Shown here in pieces: positions 23,340 to 32,752 of a stretch of 64,000 nucleotides of DNA; the stretch's first letter is position 1; each line of letters opens with the position of its first letter. The notes under the pieces were generated by a model that was not told the DNA's origin, did no database searches, and saw only the letters and a list, made by a program, of their open reading frames with translations. Source of the DNA: Pleurodeles waltl (Eukaryota > Chordata > Amphibia > Caudata > Salamandridae). The DNA lies in contig NC_090451.1 in NCBI RefSeq assembly GCF_031143425.1, positions 347,270,339 to 347,334,338 on the forward strand, in the 5' to 3' direction. The position numbers and the translations under genes were made by a program.

Positions 23340-23376
23340 GTAGGCGCCTTTTACCGCCGAGGTCAGAATGACCCCC
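23340..23376. repeat. Element B right TIR
   Basis: Reading inward from 23376 the complement is GGGGGTCATTCTGACC followed by TCGGCGGTA, matching the left end from base 6 on. It is followed outside by the ATA duplication. CCGCC/GGCGG motifs continue inward to about 23090. Confidence 0.8.
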
Positions 23377-24100
23377 ATAGCCCGTATCATGATGGAGGCA
23401 ACAGCACAGCAGCGAGCCCCTACCACTAGCTAGTCCATTGATCTGCGCTCCACTTACGCTGCCGCTAGTGGGCAGGAGGCCCTGCCACAGGACCCACAGG
23501 CCACCGGCACCCCTCCCCCTGCAGAAGGTGAACCACCTCACAAAAGCTCCGTGCGACCCAGAAAGAAGCCAGAGACACTTGCCAAGACCACCGCCAGGAA
23601 ATGAGACTCTCCTGATTGTCCCCCTTGTGTCTCACACTGTCACCTTGTCCAATTTGAACTTGCATAGCTCCCCTTCCAATGGCCCTTTGGACACTGGACA
23701 TGTGCTCCAAACAGACTGGAACAATACCCTGGACTTTCCTCCATCATCACCCCATTCCATTGCACTTTCCCCTCAATTTCTTAGCACTACAATTAACACC
23801 CTTGGACACAACTTGACTACTTGTATGTCATGTGTTGAAAATGTGTATTTATGGAAACAGTTTCATCCATTGCAAATGTACTGTGTATTGTGAGATCATG
23901 GAAATAATTACATGTAGCTCGCTGTAATCAGCACATCAGTACACAGTTGTTATATCACCAACATCTGCAAAATGACAAACTATATGTGACAATAAGTAGA
24001 GGTAAAAGGAAGTGAGTGCCATCATGCCACAGCCACACAGAATACACCAATAGTCATAGAAAAGTTAATTTGCACTGCCTCACCCGTGTGTGATAGGAAT

Positions 24101-25078
24101 TACTGACAAATAACTGATGTTCTGTTGTCCTTATCCTCATCCTCAGCCTCTTCATCCTAACTGTCATCAGGGTCTACTGCTGCCACAGGGGCATCTCTAG
24201 TCTCCTCCTCCTGCAGAAAAGGTACATGCCGTCTGAGGGCCAGGTTGTGCAACATGCAGCATGCCACTACTATCTGGCAGACCTTCTCGGGTGAGTAGCA
24301 CAGGGATCCACCTGTCAGATGGAGGCGCCTGAACCTGGCCTTCAGGAGGCCGAAGGTCCTCTCCATGATCTGTTTGGTTCACCCATGTGCCTCATTATAA
24401 AGTTCTTCAGCCCTTGTCCTGGCATTCCTCACAGGGGTCAGCAGTCACGATAGGTTTGGGTAGCCACAGTCACCTGCAAGTATTGAGGGACAACATTTAG
24501 CCATACACAATCCTATTGGGCTGACACCAGAGGCATACACTAAGATACAATGGGTGGGGACCAAGGCTCACCTATTAGCCACACCCTATGCCTCTGTAGT
24601 TGACCCATCACATTTGGGATGCTGCTATTCCTCAGAACAAATGCATCATGCACTGACCCAGGTTACTTAGCATTGACGTGGGAGATGTACTGGTCCGCTA
24701 GGCACACATCTGCACATTCATTGAGTAGAAACTCGTACAATTCCTGTACACCTGTTTATTCTGGCGGGGGGACATACGCAATTTGTGTCCCGTCAATCGC
24801 CCCAGTAATGTTGGGGATATGTCCCATTGCATAGAATCCAGCCTTCACAGTGGCCAAATCTTCCACCTGGGGGAAAGCTATGTAGCTGCACATGTGTTTT
24901 ACCAGGGCAAACAAAACTGTAGATAAAGATATCAGGTCAGACTTCAACTGGTCACACAGCTCTGTGACTGAGGCCCTATCCAGTCTATATGTGAGTTTTA
25001 TGTGCCTGTCCTCCAGTGCAGCCAAGTCCGCCAGAAGTCTGTACACAGAGGTATGTCTCCATCCTTTTCATCTGCAGA
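24101..25078 (-). pseudogene. Element A HARBI1-type transposase pseudogene
   Basis: Recognisable pieces in order: YRLLADLAALEDRHI (about 25040), YIAFPQVEDLATVKAGF, GAIDGTQ with the first catalytic Asp, then GDCGYP and ERTFGLLKARF with the Glu, and HNLALRRHVPFLQ. About 130 bp encoding the region between the N-terminal helices and the catalytic domain is deleted near 24915-24950, and stops occur in the linker. A 98-nt intron (24571-24474) with GTGAGC donor and TTGCAG acceptor interrupts the GDSGYP codon; element B lacks it. Dead copy. Confidence 0.88.
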
Positions 25079-25466
25079 GGTAGGTATCTAAGGGATACAA
25101 GAGTGAGTAGGGTGTCACAACTGGAACAACAAAACCACAATTGCGGTCCACATGGTGCACTTATGTATTGGGACAGTGTAAATGGCGTAGTGTGTGCCAA
25201 TCTAATCTGTGATGCAGTAATTGTTGATAGGCCTGTTTCCCCCCTGAAATGGCGACCACCTGTCCTGTATGGAGGGACAGGTGGAAGTAAGGTAATTCCG
25301 CCGAAGTTGGGGGACGTGGCGGAAGGTGGTTTTGCACCGCCGTGCAATTCCTCATTGGATAATATGGGGCTCTATGGAGCACAGTGGCCAATGGGGATGT
25401 ACGCCGGCGGTGATGGTGTACACCGCCGCGGATGTGACCGCCATTTTCTATCTAATTCCTCACTTA

Positions 25467-26170
25467 GGGCCAGATGCATCATTCATTTTTGCATTTGCAA
25501 TCAGTGTGAATGGCCGTTTGGGAATGCAAAAATGCCTTTCAGTATTCATGAAAGGCATTCGCAATGCAAATTTAAGGAATCGCTAAAATAGCGATTTCCT
25601 AAAATTGTGAGCCCATTTAGAGAATCGCAAATTGCGAATCTCTAAATAAGAAATCGCAAATATGGAATCCTTATTTGCGATTTCTAAACAACATTTAACA
25701 AGCAATTCCTTAATGTGAATTGGGCATTAAGGAATCGCTATTACTACCAAGTTGTACTTGGTGGTAAGCATGTGCAAATTTTAAAAATGCATGAAAAATG
25801 CATTTTACAAATTGACATGTAATGCACACATGCCTCTTTGGCATGTATGCGCCTTACATCTCCTTAAAAAAATTCTTGGGGTGCAGCAGAGGGGGCCTTA
25901 GGCCCCCAACACCCTGGGTTTTGCATTTCCCAAATTTGCGAATTCCAATTAGGAATTCGCAATTTGGGAAATGCAAAAAATTCACAAATATGGGCCTACA
26001 GGCCCATAGGTGTGAATGGGGCCTGTATCGGTAATAGCATTTGCGATTTTTAATCAATCGCTATTACCGAATCGCAAATATGATACATCCCATTTTGTGA
26101 TTCAGACATAGCGATTTCTTAAAAATCACTATTAGAGAATCGCAAAATGGTTTGTTGATACATCTGGCCC
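25467..26170. mobile_element. 704-bp PIF/Harbinger-type MITE inside element A
   Basis: Termini are GGGCCAGATGCATCA and the complement of GGGCCAGATGTATCA. TTA flanks it at 25464-25466 and 26171-26173. Element C reads straight through the same position ('ctcacttgctacc'), giving an empty site. The interior is a chain of AT-rich inverted repeats based on 'gaatcgcaaat', with no coding capacity. Its TIR relates it to the 68-bp element at 7189. Confidence 0.88.
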
Positions 26171-26241
26171 TTATTTCCTGTACTTCAACAGGAGAACACC
26201 TACACTGCATGTGCTGCTGTGACCAGTGTCTGGTACCTACC

Positions 26242-28842
26242 ATGGCCTGTGTGACCAGGGAAAGTGCCCCAGCCTTCACTTCGGAGGAGTTGGAGTGACT
26301 GGTGGATGGGGTCCTACCCAGTACGGACAGCTGTATGGGCCTCATCGTGTAAGGGGGATTGGGGGTGTGGGTGGAATGTCTAGTGGCGGTGTACATGGTG
26401 TGCGCTGGGCTATGTGTGTGCCTATGATGATGAAAACGGCTATGGTGGGCCATTTGTATGGCAGGCTGGACTTTTTGTCTAATGGTGTTCTCCTGTCTGT
26501 ATTGCTGCTGCAGGTCAGCGCCCATCAAAAGAAGAGAATATGGCATGCCATTGCCAAGGACGTGCAGACCCTGGGGGGCTATGGCAGGCGGAGCACCCAC
26601 TGTTGGAAACGGTGTGAGTACCTGAGATGCTGGGCACAGAAGACCGCAGAGACCCAGCTGGGGATGGCCTCCTAACGAGGAAGGAGTGCCCATTGGACAC
26701 TGACCACCCTGATGGCATGCATACTGGCGGTGGCCTACCCTGAGCTGGATGTTCACTTGAGGGAATCACAGCAGTCACAAGTGGGTGAGTACAGTGGGTA
26801 TCAGTATTTGGCTGGTGGGGTGGTATCCGGGTGGTGGATGTGTGTTAGTAGTGCCCCCATATTATTCCCATATGTATTACGGCTGTAGCCGAAAAATAAC
26901 TATTGATATCAATTGTATTTAATTCGACTTAAATGTATTTGTGAGGCTTAACGTTTTATGTTTGTTAACTGTTGGGATATCACAACTATATTGTCTTGTG
27001 TGGCACTTTATCCTTGTGAGTAAATGTTGTTATATGTTTTCATATTTTGTAGATTATTTGCATTCTTTGTATTGAACTCTTTTTAATTTCTGGTGATATG
27101 ACTCTGGTTTTGTTTTGTTCACTTCCCTGTATTATATTTGTATATTTCTAAAGTGAAGATAGTTTTGTTTGTTCTTATGTACATACACACTTTATAAACA
27201 TTATCTTTGAAATTATTGTATTGCCTTTTTTTGTTCTGTATAATATTCGGATTTTGTTGAATATTTAGTGTAGCTCATTTTTCCCTTCCTTGTACGCAAG
27301 TATATTTCCCTGGATGGGCTAATGATCATACCGGGACCCTCGATAGTTCATTTCCATTCAGCCCCTAAGGCAGGGCCAGACATTACAGAGTGGGTCATCT
27401 GAAGGGTAATGGGTGTATGGCAAATACAGGAAACCTAGCTTGTTAGCAGTCCATTTCAGTCAGTGCATCGTGGGTCCCAGAAGTGCTGCAGTTGGCGGTG
27501 TATGGTCCTCATCTTGCCTTAGTGACTAGCCATATCAGTGGTAGTGCAATGCATAGTGCTTAAGCCTGTTCCCTGTGTGTGACGGTGATGTGCATGTAAA
27601 TAATGGTGTTGGTGCAGTCATTGACCCAGTGTATCCTTTGTCTCCCCCCTTTCTTGTTGTTTCATCCTGGCCTTGTGTGCATTAGCATCATCTGGCGGAG
27701 GAGCAGGGGCACCAGCGACAGAGAGAGCTGCATTCCAAAGGACCCAGGAGGCAGAGTCCATTGACGCCAAGGGAACCAGTGGGACGGAGAGCGAGGTGAG
27801 CACCACGGCGGAGATTGGAGGAGACAACACAAACTCAGATACTCCTCCAATGGAAGCTCACTGGTGGTGGCAGACACCTCTGTGATCACTCCAGCTGCAG
27901 GGACAGCCGCCACCCCAGTACTAGCACTGCCCTCCCAGTAGCCCCTCAGTGAATTGCCGACTCACACAGGAGGGTGGGTATCTCCTTTGCCCCAGACACC
28001 TCAGGTCCTGCCCCAGTGAGCCCTGCTGCCCTGAGTGAGGAGGCTATTGACCTCCTGAGATCCCTCTGTATTGCAATCAACCATTTTGAATGCCATCCAG
28101 GGGCTGGCATCCCAGAAGCAGCATTGTAATGCATTCCTGGATGGCAGTCACAGTGGATTGGCAGCCCATTAGAGATCTATTCTCCTCTTTGATGGCAGCC
28201 ATTGTCCTTGTTTCTACTGTCCCCCCTCCAACTACCATTTCCCAGTCCCATTCGCCTCAATCCCAACCCATCCGAGGCACACATACTGATGAGCATGCAC
28301 ACAAGACAACACCCAAGAGTGGCACAGGCAGACATAAGCACCACACACCATCCCACAAGCACTCATGCAAACACCAGACTGTTGTAGAAACAACCACATC
28401 CACTAGCTCCACTGTCTCCCCCTCCTCCTCCTCCACCTCATCCACCTCACTCCCAGTCACGTCCCCACTCACACCTGCATGCACTGCCTCAACATCCACC
28501 ACCAGCATCACCACACCAAGCAGCACACACACCTCACTAGCAGACACCTCCACAATATCCATCCACTTGTCCCCTGTGTCCTCTCCCACCATGTCTGTCC
28601 CTCCAAAGAACACAAATGCAAGCACTCAGACACCCAACAGCCATCCACCTCACACACACACACTGCCCATACATTGCCACCCAAGCCCAGCAGACATACA
28701 CCTCCAACAACCACTCCCTCAACCTCCACTCCCATCCCTCCTCCCTCCTCCCACCCCACCGTCCCTAAGAAGCTTTTCCTTGCCCAATTTGACCTCTTCC
28801 CTCTCCCTCCCCCGTCCTGCCCATAGACCCAGGGTAGCAACC
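26242..28842 (+). pseudogene. Element A gene 3 (second Myb/SANT-like) pseudogene, truncated
   Basis: Exon 1 starts at ATG 26242 and keeps APAFTSEELE but meets TGA in the Myb domain; its donor region is eroded. Exon 2 is 26514-26784, still 271 nt with good splice sites. Intron 2 carries an AT-rich insertion at about 26862-27385. Exon 3 starts at 27686 and contains the SSGGG...EGAA, LSEEAIDLL, His/Thr-rich and KKLFLAQFDLFP segments in several frames. Homology ends at about 28842, before the C-terminal repeat tail. It shares with element C a 1-nt shorter version of the segment after 'acaggRaca', so the two copies are close relatives. Confidence 0.8.
26862..27385. mobile_element. AT-rich insertion in gene 3 intron 2 of element A
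   Basis: Alignment by eye of intron 2 in A against C and D fails across this block and recovers on both sides. The inserted DNA is T-rich on the plus strand with no coding capacity. I could not define terminal repeats or a target duplication, so the limits are approximate. It could be an LTR fragment or LINE tail. Confidence 0.4.
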
Positions 28843-29950
28843 AGGCAATTTAAAAAAATGTATAAATTTGTTCACTTTATTTTTATGAGGCCACAACACT
28901 ACCTGCAGGCCCATAGAAGCAACTACAAGCACTGTTACTACAATGGGGGCTTATTAATCACTGTCAATCCGGGAGCCTTTCCATGCACAGATGAGGAGAT
29001 CCCTCTCCTTATTACATTAATTAATGAAAAGAATGAAAAGAAAACATGCTAAGGCCAACCATAAGAGCCTCAGATCATTGGAGCACCCTCATTAAAATAT
29101 GCCATGTACAAACGGTAAAGCTAAAGTGCTGGTTCCCTGTGAAATAACTGTCCAACATAATTGTGATATACAAATATACAATTGAATAAATATGTAAAAT
29201 AATATTACTACTCCAAGACTGTTGACACAGTAGTATATGGTAATAACCTGTAAAATGTTAAATGAAAGGATCACCCCTTGTGGGATAAACAAATAAAACT
29301 TCTAGAAAAATGCTAAAATGGCAATTAGAAAAAACTATTGTTAGGGACATGGCAGTTTTTGTTCAGAACAGTACACCTAATTTCATCCATATTAACTCTG
29401 TTATCAGTGCTAAAGTTCACAGAGATTTCACTCTGTAAAATGGTGAACAGGCACCAACATGGCCTGCCAGGCTGACAGTGCCAGTGACAGCTGCAGTAAT
29501 GTTCCTATATCTCTATCACACTATTCTGATTTAACTTTCTTTTTCATTTGGAAAATTTCCCAGGCCAAATGACTGTACAGCCATGAATGCCTTGTGCAAT
29601 ACATCCCATCTTTCTGAACTGCAGAGCTTGCAGACAAAACTGCGTGCCTAGCTTCTCCCACTTTCCAAATACATATCAATAACAGTAGCTCACCTGTCCC
29701 TTAGTGGCAAGCTTTGCTCACGCCACAAAGCACAGGATACTGTACACACAGCATCCACCATGCCAAAGGTTGGCAGTGCTCATCTGCTCGCCGGAGCACA
29801 CAGAGATTTTAAAAGTGGGTGGGTCATCACTGGCATGGCCCGGAGTGGTGGGGGGGTGCAATTGGGGGATGGGCAGGCTTGGCAGCATGATGATAGAAAC
29901 AAGGAATAGGCACTGGAAGCCTACACGGCGTGATGTGTCATAGTGAGAGG
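28843..29950. other. Unassigned sequence right of truncated element A
   Basis: Homology to the Harbinger family has ended and no other element is recognised. Frames are short and domain-free. It contains neither the missing right TIR of A nor the missing 5' part of the L1. Confidence 0.5.
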
Positions 29951-30183
29951 GGCAAAGTGTCACAAGCACCATATTGGCCTTTGCGGAGCGGAGAAGCCAA
30001 GGAGTTTGGGTATATCGGCAGAGGCACCAGGAAGATCAGGAACATCTGGAGGATGATGAGGGAGGTATTAAGCAAGTCAAGGGGGATAGGGCAGCAGGAA
30101 GGGATGTTTCACTACCAGATGGTGGCAAAGGACAGATGATAAATAGGGAGACGGGGGACAGGAAGGGTGTGGTCTTCTGATGC

Positions 30184-30232
30184 AGCTCCTACTACTAGTA
30201 CTAGTGCTACTACTACTACTACTACTACTACA
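30184..30232. repeat. (CTA)n microsatellite
   Basis: An almost pure CTA trinucleotide run, slightly interrupted at its left side by 'gtactagtg'. It lies inside the DIRS-like relic, upstream of its reverse transcriptase. Confidence 0.9.
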
Positions 30233-30289
30233 AAATATATGCACTTTATCCAGAAAGCCCACATAAAGTTTGGAGGGTATGTCTGAGTA

Positions 30290-31690
30290 AGGTGTGATGA
30301 GGAGGTTCGGGCACGCCTGGTGGAGGATGCAGATGGTAATTTGGGAGAGCTGGACAATGACCTGTAGCTGCATACAATGGCAGCAGCACAAACGCAGCCA
30401 AAAGTATTTACGGCAAGAAAATTGCTATTGGTAAATTGGTCCTTTCCCTCAGGGAGGGGTGGACATAACAAGAAGGGACAGCCAGGAAAAGGAAGGGCAA
30501 GTAAATTCCATCACAAATGCTCTAAGTACAAGGCCAGAAAACTGCTTTTTTATTCTGGGAAACAGGCAGAAGGATGCCAAGGGCTAAAGGGGGGCAGTGG
30601 CAGAAACAGCAGCAAGTGAGAGGTACGGTTAGAGGAACACAGGGTCCTGAGGGAAACACACTTACTCCAACTAAGTTACACAGGTCGGTCTACTCTCTAC
30701 AATGTATGGTGAGTGTTAGAAGAGTACATTGTTATTGGAGGGGTTCAGAGACATTTTCATTTGGGCTTCTCAGGGCCTCAATGCTGGTGAGGTAGGCTGA
30801 GAATTTAAAATCAGTAAAGAAATATCACCAATTGGCTCAGGAGAAATTGGAGAAAGAGGTAAGGGAAAGACAGATTTAGGGCTATTTTGACCAATGACCC
30901 CTGAACAGTTTGATTGTGACTCCGACTTGAGGGATCCCTAAAAAGGAAAACGGTCAGTTTTGTCATATTCAGCATTCGAAATGGCCAGAAGGACAGTCAG
31001 CGAATGATTATATATTGACAATTTGTCACCTGTATAATACTCCTCAGTGGACATCGCAATTGAATTGGTGAACAAAGCGGTCCCCAGGATGCATATGGCA
31101 AATAGTGACATCAAGTCAGCCTTCTGCCGCCTGTGGCTAGTACAACCAGCAAGTTTTGAACTGCTGGGGATACAATTTGACCACGGTTGGCTCTATTTCC
31201 TGTGCTTTAGTTGAGAAATTCAGTTCATTTTTGCAGTGGCTTTTCATGTTGATGACAGGCTACATGATGGTGACAAACTACCTTAATGATTTCTTTTTTT
31301 GTGGGGCAATGTTCCCTTGGAGGAAGGAAAGACGCAGTTCTGACATTTTTAGGGACTGAGGTTGAGTCAATGAGGATGATGGCTTTGGAGAACCTGATTA
31401 ATATGATGCTGTCAAAGAAAACGATGTTGGTATGGGAAGTGCAACTGGTATTGGTACTGGGACATTTGAAATCTGCTTGTAGAGTAGTGTGGATGGGAAG
31501 GACTTTTGTGGGAGATTGGGCTTGGCACTAATGGGCCTGTCTTTACCCCACCATTGAGTGAGGCTTAAGGTGGGTGTGAAAGAAGATTTGAGGATGTGGT
31601 CCTTCTTTCTGAAACATTTCAGTTGTATCTCCCTGACAAGTCTGAGTGAGGAAACGGAATGGGGATACAAAACTTTTCTGGTGCAGAACA
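30290..31690 (+). pseudogene. DIRS/Ngaro-type retrotransposon relic (gag-like end and reverse transcriptase)
   Basis: DIRS-order elements encode Gag, RT-RNase H and a tyrosine recombinase and are common in salamanders. From about 31106 one frame reads DIKSAFCRLWLVQPASFELLG; a frameshift leads to GSISCALVEKFSSFLQW and NYLNDFFFCG, the RT box with the first Asp of YLDD changed to Asn. Downstream are LGHLKSACRVVWMGRTF and LKVGVKEDLRMW, typical of the RNase H side of this group. Upstream, EVRARLVEDADGNLGELDND at about 30300 looks gag-like. Several frameshifts and stops make it inactive. I see no recombinase and cannot choose firmly between DIRS and Ngaro. Confidence 0.75.
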
Positions 31691-32191
31691 AGGTTTAGGA
31701 CACTATGACACCTTCTTACTTGTGAAGAGACCTCCACGTGATACAAGGGACTGGATCAATGATGCTGTGTTCTGCTGTGAGACACTAGTGTATACAAAAA
31801 AAATGTAAGGATGAAATGCTTGAATTATTCTCAGCCACGGGTAATCACGCAGGGCTGCATCTCAATTCATCATTATTTTGACCACCATGCCACCTCAGTT
31901 TGACCCATTCATAAGCAAATCAGTCTTGGTCCTGCTCCAATGGAGTTTCCTCCAAAACCCATAGGAATTTTTTTACCATTCAAGCAAAGTGATGACAGTG
32001 GTAAAAACACAAGGCTCCAGAATGTGAGCTGGTGACTGTAAGTGAGATTTGGCATCCCCATCAGTTATTTTCAGTCGCTAGGAGGACTTCCACTGAGATT
32101 TTACGAATGCTCGAAATGCATTTTTTTATTTTACTTTATTTTTTTAACAGGAAGGAAGTGCCACAGAGTCTCCAACTTCCTCTTGATCTAT
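31691..32191. other. Unassigned sequence downstream of the DIRS-like relic
   Basis: It may be a decayed continuation of the same retroelement, but no recombinase motif is readable. No other structure was found. Confidence 0.4.
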
Positions 32192-32192
32192 G

Positions 32193-32232
<40 letters not shown>
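32192..32232. repeat. (TA)n microsatellite
   Basis: About 20 TA dinucleotides directly abut the Penelope-like hairpin sequence that follows. Confidence 0.95.
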
Positions 32233-32235
<3 letters not shown>

Positions 32236-32396
32236 AAGAAATTCTTGTAATAACAAGAAAGGTCAGGACACTTCCAGTGTAATTAAAGCTTTTTACTCTT
32301 CACAACGAAATTCCTCCCAACGCGTTTCAGCCCTAGCCTTGTTCACCTGTGAACAAGGCTACGGCTGAAACGCTTTGGGAGGAATTTTGTTGTGGA
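32233..32396. mobile_element. Penelope-like terminal fragment with a 46-bp hairpin
   Basis: After (TA)n comes 'tgcaaagaaattcttgtaat', then an inverted repeat at 32302-32395 whose arms match at about 42 of 46 positions and contain 'gctgaaacgc'. The same 'tgcaaagaaattcttgtaat' block recurs beside another (TA)n at 38113-38150. Penelope-like elements favour (TA)n targets, often have inverted terminal copies and carry hammerhead ribozyme remnants with a GAAAC core. The ribozyme core is incomplete here, so the family call is inference. The fragment abuts the truncated left edge of element D. Confidence 0.45.
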
Positions 32397-32752
32397 GAGT
32401 TCTGGGTGGGGGATGTCTGGGGGGGGATGTGGGCTGTGGGTTTCCCTAGGCCAGGGCGTGTTCCGTAGGCAAGGCCCCTCCGTAAGGCAGGCCCTGTGGC
32501 ACCCCACACCACCTGTGTACAGTGCCAACTACACCTAGTCAGGCTCCTGTGACATCCATGTGTGCAGCAATCAGGCATAGCCTTGTAACCCATGTCCTTG
32601 GGATTGAATAGGAAACTCCAAGTGAGCGGCGTAGTGCAGGGGGCTTCTGTGTCTGTATTTTTCGCCATCGGTAGCGGTATTGCATGCACTCAACATGTCT
32701 TTCTTCTGTCTTCTCCCCCTTTTTGTGGTCTCCCTGTTCTTGTGTGCATTAG

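Larger units (their letters stand above)
13760..23376 (-). mobile_element. Harbinger element B, complete, 9.6 kb, three genes
   Basis: Termini are GGCCCTCATTCTGACC (left) and the complement of GGGGGTCATTCTGACC (right). ATA at 13757-13759 and 23377-23379 flanks it. The paralogous uninterrupted site in element C reads straight through, confirming the boundaries. From right to left: gene 1 (minus, 22778-21188), HARBI1 transposase (plus, 19675-20679), gene 3 (minus, 19180-16156), a 30-bp minisatellite, a 64-bp minisatellite, then a CGCC/GGCGG-rich subterminal zone. Genes 1 and 2 are fully open; gene 3 has one 1-bp deletion. Known Harbingers usually encode a transposase and one Myb-like protein; this one has two Myb-like genes. 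It is the best-preserved copy here. Confidence 0.9.
12451..23610 (+). pseudogene. Element A gene 1: Myb/SANT-like protein, split by element B
   Basis: Exon 1 is 12451-12829 (379 nt, open). It starts MAPQRHP and carries a Myb/SANT-like fold with FTEEELRVMVEE, ELWRRIVDRVN and RKRWNDLRGKV, then a Pro-rich linker. By family analogy it binds element DNA and helps bring the transposase to the ends or to the nucleus. The splice donor is mutated from GT to TT at 12830-12831. Exon 2 begins at 13173 after a good acceptor but meets TGA at 13208-13210. The rest of exon 2 is cut at 13759 by element B and resumes at 23380, where it matches the uninterrupted exon of element C. Clearly non-functional. Confidence 0.85.
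11900..28842 (+). mobile_element. Harbinger element A, interrupted and 3'-truncated
   Basis: The left end (GCCCACATTATGACATTGGC...) aligns with the gene-1-side terminal repeat of element B. Internal order is gene 1 (plus), HARBI1 transposase (minus), gene 3 (plus), as in B and C. Three later insertions are visible: complete element B at 13760-23376, a 704-bp MITE at 25467-26170, and an AT-rich block at about 26862-27385. Homology to C and D stops at about 28842, inside gene 3 exon 3 just past the KKLFL motif, so the right TIR and downstream minisatellites are missing. All three genes are broken. Confidence 0.85.
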
